Below, in pieces: positions 8,373 to 15,264 of a stretch of DNA of 30,526 bases. Within the stretch, counting starts at the first letter, position 1, and each line of letters begins with the position of its first letter. The stretch spans positions 1 to 30,526 of the forward strand of contig JAVBPO010000094.1 in NCBI GenBank assembly GCA_031549565.1, in the 5' to 3' direction. The DNA is from JAVBSX01 sp031549565 (GTDB lineage: Bacteria; Planctomycetota; Planctomycetia; Pirellulales; Thermoguttaceae). The notes beneath the pieces were generated by a model that saw only the letters and a program-made list of their open reading frames with translations, was not told the DNA's origin and made no database searches. A program made the translations under genes and the position numbers.

Positions 8373-8727
8373 TGGTAAAAGATTTCTATGGGATTTCAGA
8401 TTGTCAAATCATTTTCGACATTTGTCGGTGTGTCGCGGAAAGGAGTGCCGAAGGAAAGAAAACACAACACGTACGAATATTTTAGTGCGATTTTCCAACC
8501 TGTCGAGAGCCCGAACGTCTGATTATCACGATTCCTTGGCAATTTGCCATAGGTGTCCTCGTTGTGCTGTCTGACTTATGTAATCCGTTTTCGTGGTCAA
8601 GGCTATAGGCTATAGAGTAACAAGCGATGACTCGCGGACGTATTGGCGCACGCAAATTTTTGCTGTATGTTTGGACATGCTTGGAAAGGGATTTGCCGGA
8701 CGACCCGACGCGGAACGTATACAAAAG
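8373..8727. other. Divergent intergenic region
   Basis: It separates the leftward MFS gene from the rightward secreted-protein gene and must hold both promoters, but I cannot assign boxes with confidence. The open frame of the right gene extends back to 8593, but it lacks a signal peptide or ribosome-binding site there, so 8593-8727 is treated as non-coding. It contains a small perfect palindrome GGCAATTTGCC (8538-8548) and the 7-bp repeat described separately. Confidence 0.5.
8601..8616. repeat. Short heptamer repeat (GGCTATA x2)
   Basis: Two adjacent GGCTATA units (8601-8607 and 8608-8614). A single GGCTATA recurs at 14675-14681, immediately left of the compound palindrome at 14682. The period equals that of the arrays at 4514, 4586 and 30071. 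Confidence 0.55.
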
Positions 8728-11661
8728 ATGCAGCGATTCATTCTTAGTTTGATTTTTCTCCTCATTGCGATTCCTGCGACTCCGCTTCCGGGACAGACAA
8801 CGTTTCAGCGGCGTCCGATCCCGAAGGGGTTGGAACTCCCGGAGCCGGGAAAAGCGACTTTCCTCGGCGAGGAAGCCGCGAAAATTCGTGCGCGAACCGA
8901 GGAGTATCAACAGCTTACCAAACCGCGAACGGAAGACAACCAACCGGCAACCGTCGGTCTCATTCCTCGCGGGGCGCCGGACGGCGTCGTGTATCGTTGC
9001 TTCTTCGACCAGCGGACCGACCAAAATAAGGACGCCTGGCCCGACGGATGGACGCGTAAGCCGGGCATCGGGTTTCCCGAATATGTTTCCGCCGAAATCG
9101 TGCGTGATGAAACGCCGGTCAATCTGCGGGCGATGAAAATCGATGTCGAAGGGGGAAACGTCCTCCTACGCACCCCGATGATTCCCGCTTTGCCCGGCTT
9201 GAGTTATACCGCTAAATGTTACGTCCGAACCGAAGGGCTCAAAAACGACGATTTTACCATTGCTTTGACGTATTTCGACGACGTCGGTAAGCCGCTGCGT
9301 ACGGAAAATTCTCCGCCGGTCCTGAAAAACAGCGGTTGGCGCGAGGTCGAAATCGGACCGATCGCCGCCGAATCGCCGGAAATCCGACAGACTCAAATCA
9401 GCTTCCTCCTCTCGGTCGGTAAGCGGCAGGATCTCTCGGGAACCGTCCTGTTCGCGGGGGTCGAATTGAAGGAAAGTCCGACCGTCTTTCTCACTTTGCC
9501 GAACAAGGATCATATTTTCATCGAAAATCAGGACAAACCGGAACCGATCGAAGTTCGTTGCCGAATCACCGGGCTCCCTTCGCTTCAGGAAAAGCTGCAA
9601 TTCTTCCTCGAAGATCCGTTCGGTCGCGTTCTGGAGCAAACATCGCTCGATATGCGATACGACGACGGACCGGACAATACGTTCGTATTAAGTCAAGGCG
9701 AGAAGCCGATCTTCCAGGGACGCGGCAACTGGACGCTTCCGATCAGCGATCCGGGGTTCTATCGGGTTCGAGTTTCCACAACCGGTCTGGATCCGAAGTC
9801 GCACACGAACAGGGCGACCCTTGCCGTTCTTCGTGCCGAACGACCGCTTCCGGACGGCGATTTTGGCTGGTCGCTTCCGCACTGGACGATTGACGAAATG
9901 AAAAACAAACGGAATTTTCTCGCGCAATCGGGGCTTTCCTGGCTCAAGTTTCCGGTCTGGTTCGGCGCGAATGCGACGCAAAAAGATTGGGACGAAGCCG
10001 CGGATCTTTGCGAATGGTTGACCCGGATGCAAAATATGACGCTCGTCGGACTCCTTTCCGACCCACCGAAAGAAGTGTTGGACAAGATCACGGCGGACCA
10101 GCCGAATACGGCGGGCGTTTTCAGCTTGGCGCCGCAGGTCTGGTATCCGTCGCTCGAACCGTCGTTGCTTCGACTCGCGCTGATCCGGTATTGGCAACTC
10201 GGCGCAGACGAAGATCGCAGCATCGCGGAAATCGATCCGCTGATTCCGCAACTGGAAGGAATCCGCAACGCCCTGAACACCGTCGTCGTCGACGCCGGAA
10301 TCGGCTTCGGCTGGGACTGGAACAATAATCTCCCGGAATCGTTTGACGTCGACCGTCAAACCGCGATCGATCAAGCCCGCGCGAATTTCGAAACGGCGCA
10401 ATCGAAACCGACGGCTCAACTCGGCCCGGACGGACAACCGCTCCCGTACAAAATCGAACGCGACGGTCGGGAATTTCTCTCGCTGTCCAGCAACGAACCG
10501 CTCACGTTTTTGGAACTGGAAGAGTACCTGCAAGCGAGCGAGGGTTCCAACTGCGACCGTTTCGTGGTGTTACGTCCGATCGCGGCGTCGCTTTATCCGC
10601 TCGAAGACCGGCTTAACGATATGGTGCGCCGGATGATCACGGCCAAGATCAACGGCGCGAAAGCGATTATCGTTCCGCAGCCGCAGGACGACGAAACCGG
10701 CCTGCTCAACGCCGACGGAACGCCGGGCGAACTGTATCTGCCGTGGAGAACGACCGCCCTGATGCTGTCCGGTCGCAAGTGCATCGGGAGCATCAACCTT
10801 CCCAACGGGAGCGAGAATTTGATTTTCGAAACGGACGACGCGAACGACGGCGTCATGGTGTTATGGAACGACGCGGCTTCGCACGAGCAGCCGGTCGAGG
10901 AAATCCTTTATCTCGGCGCCGATTGCGAGCGGGTCGATCTTTGGGGCAAACGGACCCGACCGCTGCGGGACGGGCGTTCGCAAATCATCCCGGTCGGACC
11001 GCATCCGTCGTTCGTAACCGGCATCAATGGCTTCGTGACGCGATTCCGGCAACGGTTCGCACTGGATCAAACGACGATCCCGAGCCAGTTCGGGCCGCGG
11101 ATTCCGAACGGATTTACGTTTGAAAACATCACGCAAAGCGGCTTGGGCGGCACGATGAGCCTGGTCGAGCCGAACGGTTGGAGAATCGAGCCGCAAAGCG
11201 TTCCACTGAATCTTGCGGAAGGCGAATCGGTCCGCACGCCGTTCACGACCGTTTTGACGCCGCAGGCGCAAAGCGGACCGCAGCCGCTGCGGGTCGAATT
11301 CAAACTGGACGGCGCCCCGAGCGGCGCTTCGGAATTCGCCGCGTACGAAACGATCCGGGTCGGCACCGGCGACGTTTACCTGGAGCCGCCGACGACGTCG
11401 TACAATCCGCGGACCGACGAACTGGAAGTCCATACGGCGCTGATCAACGATACGGACAAGCTCGTTACGTTCCGCTGTAGTGTCGTGGTCAAGGGGCGTC
11501 AACCGATGAAAAAACTGATCCGCGACCACGGGTTCGGACGGTTCGACCACACGTTCACCTACAAGGAAGGTCGGAAGCTGCTCGGCCAGACGTTCACGAT
11601 CGAAGCGAAGGAAATCGGCGGATCGCGAACGCTCAAAAGCTCCTGCCTGGGAACGAAATAA
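8728..11661 (+). CDS. Secreted multidomain protein, carbohydrate-binding-like plus TIM-barrel-like, unknown function
   Basis: A 977-residue protein with a clear Sec signal peptide (MQRFILSLIFLLIAIPATPLPG, shown by its hydrophobic core 'FILSLIFLLIAI'). A region at about 80-240 resembles a beta-sandwich carbohydrate-binding module ('GWTRKPGIGFPEYVS', 'GGNVLLRTPMIPALPGLSY'). A region from about 390 to 690 ('SGLSWLKFPVWFG', 'WYPSLEPSLLRLALIRYW', 'GIGFGWDW') reads like a glycoside-hydrolase-type barrel. A C-terminal part is beta-rich. I see no certain catalytic pair, so enzymatic activity is not claimed. The ATG at 8728 was chosen because the signal peptide begins there; the frame is open back to 8593 but that stretch is not convincing. 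No Shine-Dalgarno sequence. It may be a surface or periplasmic polysaccharide-related protein. Confidence 0.8.
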   Translation: MQRFILSLIFLLIAIPATPLPGQTTFQRRPIPKGLELPEPGKATFLGEEAAKIRARTEEYQQLTKPRTEDNQPATVGLIPRGAPDGVVYRCFFDQRTDQNKDAWPDGWTRKPGIGFPEYVSAEIVRDETPVNLRAMKIDVEGGNVLLRTPMIPALPGLSYTAKCYVRTEGLKNDDFTIALTYFDDVGKPLRTENSPPVLKNSGWREVEIGPIAAESPEIRQTQISFLLSVGKRQDLSGTVLFAGVELKESPTVFLTLPNKDHIFIENQDKPEPIEVRCRITGLPSLQEKLQFFLEDPFGRVLEQTSLDMRYDDGPDNTFVLSQGEKPIFQGRGNWTLPISDPGFYRVRVSTTGLDPKSHTNRATLAVLRAERPLPDGDFGWSLPHWTIDEMKNKRNFLAQSGLSWLKFPVWFGANATQKDWDEAADLCEWLTRMQNMTLVGLLSDPPKEVLDKITADQPNTAGVFSLAPQVWYPSLEPSLLRLALIRYWQLGADEDRSIAEIDPLIPQLEGIRNALNTVVVDAGIGFGWDWNNNLPESFDVDRQTAIDQARANFETAQSKPTAQLGPDGQPLPYKIERDGREFLSLSSNEPLTFLELEEYLQASEGSNCDRFVVLRPIAASLYPLEDRLNDMVRRMITAKINGAKAIIVPQPQDDETGLLNADGTPGELYLPWRTTALMLSGRKCIGSINLPNGSENLIFETDDANDGVMVLWNDAASHEQPVEEILYLGADCERVDLWGKRTRPLRDGRSQIIPVGPHPSFVTGINGFVTRFRQRFALDQTTIPSQFGPRIPNGFTFENITQSGLGGTMSLVEPNGWRIEPQSVPLNLAEGESVRTPFTTVLTPQAQSGPQPLRVEFKLDGAPSGASEFAAYETIRVGTGDVYLEPPTTSYNPRTDELEVHTALINDTDKLVTFRCSVVVKGRQPMKKLIRDHGFGRFDHTFTYKEGRKLLGQTFTIEAKEIGGSRTLKSSCLGTK

Positions 11662-11718
11662 TGGAAAAAGTACGACTCCTCCGCAAATCGCGACGCTCCG
11701 AAACTTTTCGACCATTTC

Positions 11719-11745
11719 GACGCCGCAGAGGCGTCTTGGTATTTT
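11719..11745 (+). terminator. Hairpin between convergent genes, likely terminator
   Basis: Stem GACGCC (11719-11724) with GGCGTC (11730-11735) and a 5-nt loop, followed by TTGGTATTTT on the plus strand. It lies 57 bp after the 8728-11661 stop. It also abuts the end of the convergent tlpA-like gene. A second small palindrome, TTGGTA/TACCAA, overlaps at 11736-11750. Confidence 0.5.
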
Positions 11746-12559
11746 ACCAACTCGCGTCTTTGGATTGATGTTTCGGGACGTAGTTCGGGTCGGCTTTTTC
11801 GGTCGTGAATTGGATCGGCGATTGGTCCGGGATTTTGCCGGCGTCTTTGAGCCGCTTGCCGACGGCGAGGATTTTTTCGATCGTCTTATCGTCCAACTCG
11901 TAGCCGGGGAGCGTCGGCATTCCTTCCCAAATCACGGCCCCGGAAACCGGTTCGAGAATCACGGCATGCGGGATCCCGTAGACGCCGAGCTTGTCCGCGA
12001 AACGACGGTTCGTATCGACTGCAAGGTGGAATTGAATCTCGGACAGTTTCAGCGGTCCTTTCATCTCTTCCAGGGCTTTTTCATCCGTTTCGCAAATCGA
12101 AACGACGGCGAGCCGGTCCTTATATTTTTCGTGGAAGAAATTCAAAAGCGGGAGCGAACGCCGACACGGCGGACACCAGGTCGCCCAAACTTCGACGAAA
12201 ATATATTTGCCGGCCAAGTCTTTCGGCGGGTCGTTGACCCAGCGTTCGACGACGATCTTTCCGTCCCCTTTTTCGCCCTCCGGGGCGATGTCGCTTAGCG
12301 GAACGAAGCGGAACGAGTCGGCCCAGATCGTTCGCGGTCGTGAAAACGCCGGATGCGTCGGAGAAAGACCGACGCTCTCGCACAACCACGGCGTCTTCGA
12401 AAGGTCGATGTCGGTCATGGACGCGGCGTCGACTTTTCGAGGTTTTTCTCCTTCGACGACTTTCGGAGCGGGCGTCGTTTCTTCGGCAAACGAAGGCAGA
12501 CAGAACAGAATCGCGACCAGTAATTGCACGAAGTAGACGGTCTTATGCTTTATTGACAT
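11744..12559 (-). CDS. TlpA/ResA-like secreted thioredoxin-fold protein
   Basis: A 271-residue exported thiol-disulfide oxidoreductase. It has a Sec signal peptide (residues 1-25, cleavage probably after 'PSFA'), then a spacer, then a TlpA-like thioredoxin domain (about 115-245) with 'FVEVWATWCPPCRRSLPLL'; the active-site CPPC is at 129-132. A cis-proline is seen in 'GVYGIPHAVILEP'. Likely role is redox control of periplasmic cysteines, as in cytochrome c maturation or general disulfide reduction; no such partner gene is nearby. I chose the ATG at 12559 because AAAGGA lies 5-6 bases upstream and the signal peptide begins there. The longer frame to 12685 runs into a palindromic repeat and is rejected. 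A possible extended -10 (TGgTAAAGT) lies on the minus strand near 12616-12624. Confidence 0.9.
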   Translation of the reverse strand: MSIKHKTVYFVQLLVAILFCLPSFAEETTPAPKVVEGEKPRKVDAASMTDIDLSKTPWLCESVGLSPTHPAFSRPRTIWADSFRFVPLSDIAPEGEKGDGKIVVERWVNDPPKDLAGKYIFVEVWATWCPPCRRSLPLLNFFHEKYKDRLAVVSICETDEKALEEMKGPLKLSEIQFHLAVDTNRRFADKLGVYGIPHAVILEPVSGAVIWEGMPTLPGYELDDKTIEKILAVGKRLKDAGKIPDQSPIQFTTEKADPNYVPKHQSKDASW

Positions 12560-12671
12560 ATTTTTCCTTTGTCGATTTCCGGGAGAGTTGTGTCGAGGGG
12601 CATTGCCTTGAACCAACTTTACCATATTCAAACCCGCCGCGAAAGACCGCACGAATCGGCGAACGATTCTC

Positions 12672-12848
12672 AGAGGGGCCGTCATAATTTAGGTTGAATA
12701 AACAGGAATATATCGTTTAAAACAGCCAAAACGCCGGTCCCCTCTCCCCCGGAATACCGGGGGCGAGGGGACCATCTTTTCTGATCGAAATTTATCCCTG
12801 TTTAACATTCTTTGCTTGCCATTTTACCCATTTTACGACGGCCCCTCT
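12672..12848. repeat. Compound inverted-repeat element A
   Basis: Outer arms AGAGGGGCCGTC (12672-12683) and GACGGCCCCTCT (12837-12848) are a perfect 12-bp inverted repeat. Just inside are weaker arms (AAACAGGAATA near 12699-12709 and TATCCCTGTTTAA near 12793-12805). At the centre lies a strong hairpin, described separately. The arrangement is symmetrical over 177 bp, with no coding frame of note. Confidence 0.65.
12736..12773. repeat. Strong central hairpin of element A
   Basis: GGTCCCCTCTCCCCCGG (12736-12752) pairs with 12757-12773 with one mismatch over 17 bp; the loop is AATA. On the plus strand it is followed by ATCTTTT, so it could end transcription. However, no rightward gene precedes it: tlpA starts at 12559 and runs left. 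It is therefore more likely the core of the surrounding element. Confidence 0.7.
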
Positions 12849-12850
12849 CA

Positions 12851-13063
12851 GCCCCAGCGGGGCGAAATGTCTATAACCACCGGCGCAAGCCGGCGGAAAC
12901 GACGCCTTGAAACCCCCAGCCCCAACGGGGCGTGACGATCGCCGTTCTTCAGGTTAACATTGTTCCGATTCCTGTTACGCCCCGTTGGGGCTTGGATCGT
13001 TTGGGGCGTCGCTGCCCGCCGGTTGACACCGGCGGTTATAGATATCTTGCCCCGTCGGGGCAA
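12851..13063. repeat. Compound inverted-repeat element B (two-stem repeats head to head)
   Basis: The outer arms are two copies, in opposite orientation, of a two-hairpin unit: 12851-12906 on plus and about 13008-13063 on minus. Each has a GCCCC/GGGGC hairpin, a spacer ending in ATAACC, and a CCGG-type hairpin, then CGACGCC. Inside lies a perfect 16-bp inverted repeat, AGCCCCAACGGGGCGT (12918-12933) with its complement at 12977-12992. The element abuts element A. Another copy of the two-hairpin unit is at 28964-29008. Confidence 0.75.
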
Positions 13064-13082
13064 TTTGCCCAAGCCTTCAGCC

Positions 13083-13098
13083 AATTTTGCGCGCACCC
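13083..13098. repeat. Solo copy of the GGGTGCGCGC end sequence
   Basis: AATTTTGCGCGCACCC matches, with one difference, the terminal arm at 30511-30526 (AAATTTGCGCGCACCC) and the reverse complement of the arm at 30337-30352. I find no partner arm near this copy. Confidence 0.6.
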
Positions 13099-13391
13099 AC
13101 CCTTTCAGCTTTCCTCGGTCGGACGAACCCGATTTTTGTTAAAATGGGAAAAATAGAGGATTCGTTCTCGTTTTGCCCGATCTTTGGCTTGTTTTGATTT
13201 CCCGGAAGATAGGAATTCCCGGAGTTATTCGCGAAGTAGCGAGAGAAATCAAAATTCTGTAATTTCCTCAAAGAGGGGACGATCCACTAATAGCGAAAAA
13301 AAGCGTCTTTCGGAAAAACGCTGAAATGATTGCTGTAGTAATTTCATGATTCGTAACCGGATTAGGAATTACTCCTACAAAAAGTGCTTCA
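13099..13391 (+). promoter_or_regulatory. Leader region of the first TolC-like gene
   Basis: A possible extended -10 (TGtTAAAAT, 13137-13145) has only a weak -35. Downstream is a perfect 10-bp inverted repeat, TTTTGATTTC (13192-13201) with GAAATCAAAA (13245-13254), enclosing a smaller TCGC/GCGA hairpin. An AGCGT/ACGCT hairpin lies around 13302-13322. The small TAGGA/TCCTA hairpin lies about 15-30 bases before the ATG. The sequence is less GC-rich than the genes. I recognise no riboswitch family; the leader function is inference. Confidence 0.35.
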
Positions 13392-14669
13392 ATGATTACA
13401 ACGTGTCGTTCTCTACTGATCGTGCTGATTGCACCGCTGGTCGCGATGGCTCAGGCTCCTGTGGTCGCCCCGATCCCGAGCGGTTTACGGCAGCCGGAGG
13501 TTGACGAGCCGCAAATCAGTATTGAAGAACTCCAAAATTTGGCGATTTCCGTTCATCCGGATTTATCCAAATTGCAATATAAAGTCCGTTCCGCCCAGGG
13601 CGGTTGGATCCAAAGCGGTCTTGGGCCGAACCCGGAATTGAATGTCGACCTCATTGAACTCGGAAACGAGCACCAATGGGGGCAACAGGAAATCGGAATC
13701 TCGCAAGAAATCGTGACCAACGGAAAGATTCAACATTCCCAGCGAGTCGCGAAAACCGAATGGGACATTTCCCAGAAACAACTGGCGGCCGAGAGTTTAT
13801 CACTGACTTGCATGGTGAAGATTCGGGCCTACGAACTCCTCGCGGCGCAAAAGTACGTCGCTCTCCAGCAACAGCTTTTGAAGCTCCGGGAAGAGTCGGC
13901 TCAGACCGCCGAGAAAATGCACGAAGTCAAAGAAGTTTCGCTCGTCGATGTCGTCCAAGCACGAACTTCGCGGAACGAAACGAACCTGACCCTGAAAAAA
14001 GCGATCAATGACGAAGCCCTCTGCTGGCGGAGATTGGCCATGGCGATCGGCATTCCCGATTACCCGCGACATCAGATTTCCAATCCGCTCGAAGAAGCCG
14101 CCGGTGAGATCCAATGGGAAACCGCTTGGTCGGACATCCTGGCCCTGAGCCCGGACTTGCAGTTGGCGAAAAACAACGTCGCTTTGGCCAGTGCCGTGAT
14201 GCAGCGGGAAAAAGCGGAGCGGAAGCCGAACTTTACCGTCGGCGCGCTGATGGGATACGATACGAGATCGAATAACTCCTACGGAACGGTCGGCGTTGCC
14301 GTCCCCCTACAAATCCGGAATCGGAACCAGGGGAACATCGTCCGATCGACGGCGGATCTTTCCGCAGCGAATTGCGAAGTCGAAGCGGTCAAACTCCGTT
14401 TGAAAGAGAGACTGTCAACCGTGTACAACCAGTACATCAACGCGAAACAGTCCGTGGATACCTACCATCAGTCGATTTTGCCGGATACGAAGATGAACCT
14501 CGATCTATCCACCAAGGGATATAAGCAGGGGGAATTCTCCTACCTCGAGCTCCTCCACATCCAGCAGAATTATATTGAATCACAACAGCTCTACATTCAA
14601 AACCTGCGGGACCTCGCCGTTTCCAAAGCGGTGATCGACGGGCTTTTGACGGTGGACTTAAACCAGTGA
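13392..14669 (+). CDS. TolC/CzcC-family outer-membrane efflux protein
   Basis: A 425-residue outer-membrane factor of the CzcC-like type, the channel part of tripartite efflux systems. It has a signal peptide ('LLIVLIAPLVAMAQA', cleavage near residue 21-22) and two internally similar halves: 'ISIEELQNLAISVHPDL...' with 'QQEIGISQEIVTNGK', and 'SDILALSPDLQLAKNN' with 'TVGVAVPLQIRNRNQG'. Long heptad-rich helices follow in each. The 'NPELNVDL' and 'PNFTVG' segments fit the beta-barrel strands. Length is usual for CzcC. No RND pump or membrane-fusion gene is adjacent; the partner must be elsewhere. The ATG at 13392 has no Shine-Dalgarno sequence. Compound palindromes flank the gene on both sides. 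Confidence 0.9.
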   Translation: MITTCRSLLIVLIAPLVAMAQAPVVAPIPSGLRQPEVDEPQISIEELQNLAISVHPDLSKLQYKVRSAQGGWIQSGLGPNPELNVDLIELGNEHQWGQQEIGISQEIVTNGKIQHSQRVAKTEWDISQKQLAAESLSLTCMVKIRAYELLAAQKYVALQQQLLKLREESAQTAEKMHEVKEVSLVDVVQARTSRNETNLTLKKAINDEALCWRRLAMAIGIPDYPRHQISNPLEEAAGEIQWETAWSDILALSPDLQLAKNNVALASAVMQREKAERKPNFTVGALMGYDTRSNNSYGTVGVAVPLQIRNRNQGNIVRSTADLSAANCEVEAVKLRLKERLSTVYNQYINAKQSVDTYHQSILPDTKMNLDLSTKGYKQGEFSYLELLHIQQNYIESQQLYIQNLRDLAVSKAVIDGLLTVDLNQ

Positions 14670-14681
14670 GAAGAGGCTATA

Positions 14682-14859
14682 GGTGAATTTGGCTTGATAT
14701 TATGCGCCGTTAGCGGCGGGGCTTGCCCCGCGTTTGTGATGTGAAAAGTTTCGTCCCACCAAACACCCTCAAGTGAAGCCGTCCTCGCAGCCCAGCCCGG
14801 GGCAAGCCCCGGCGCTAACGGAGCGACGCGAATTAACCAAAGACCAAACCAAATTCACC
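14682..14859. repeat. Compound inverted-repeat element C
   Basis: Outer arms GGTGAATTTGG (14682-14692) and CCAAATTCACC (14849-14859) are a perfect 11-bp inverted repeat. Inner arms at 14707-14730 and 14798-14821 are 24 bp long and complementary but for one base; each begins or ends with CCGTTAGC/GCTAACGG and contains a GGGGCTTGCCCC palindrome. The inner arms are copies of the TTAGC-hairpin family. No open frame or target duplication is evident. Confidence 0.75.
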
Positions 14860-14864
14860 ACAAT

Positions 14865-14905
14865 AGGCTTCAGAATAACAAGTAATGAGCAGAAGCCTGA
14901 AGCCT
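14865..14905. repeat. Inverted repeat AGGCTTCAG / CTGAAGCCT
   Basis: AGGCTTCAG (14865-14873) and CTGAAGCCT (14897-14905) form a perfect 9-bp stem with a 23-nt loop. It lies 6 bp right of element C and may be part of the same patchwork. No T-run follows, so terminator function is unlikely. Confidence 0.5.
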
Positions 14906-15264
14906 TACAGCGGATTTAAGCGGAATTCGTGAAGCAGTCAAAATAAGCGAAACAGCACAAATAGAGAACTTGCAAAATTTAAGCCGTGTTTTCCGATAAA
15001 AAAGATTTTCCGGATAAGGCGAAATCGAAAAATTAACTCGATTTACTAATCTAAGTCAAGTTTACCGACGATAGAAACTTTACGGATAGAAGTGTTTTTA
15101 TCAATTACATTGTTTAGATAAAGTTACGTCGGGAAGTAAACATTTTACTTCTCATTTACCAACCCTTTTTCAACCCAACGAAGAAGACAGAGAGTGTCGG
15201 AGTTTTTTCAAGGAAGAAAAATCGACTCTTTCCAATACCCTTACTAGCACAAGGAAGTAGTCTG
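14906..15264 (+). promoter_or_regulatory. Low-GC leader of the TolC-like lipoprotein gene
   Basis: An AT-rich stretch unlike its surroundings. It holds spaced, similar motifs: TTTTCCGATAA (14990-15000), TTTTCCGGATAA (15006-15017), TTTACCGACGATAGAA (15061-15076) and TTTACGGATAGAA (15079-15091). It also has a 7-bp inverted repeat AAATCGA/TCGATTT (15022-15044) and a perfect hairpin GAAGTAAA-CAT-TTTACTTC (15134-15152). These could be regulator sites; no regulator family is identified. A Shine-Dalgarno AAGGA (15251-15255) precedes the ATG at 15265 by 9 bases. Confidence 0.45.

Noticed and set aside
8593..8727. 45-residue extension of the secreted protein
   Set aside because: The signal peptide starts at 8728; the extension has no ribosome-binding site and includes the GGCTATA repeat.
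12562..12685. 42-residue extension of the TlpA-like protein
   Set aside because: It runs into the arm of repeat element A; the start at 12559 has a Shine-Dalgarno sequence and begins the signal peptide.
12736..12773. Terminator of a rightward gene
   Set aside because: No rightward gene lies upstream; interpreted as the centre of a palindromic element.
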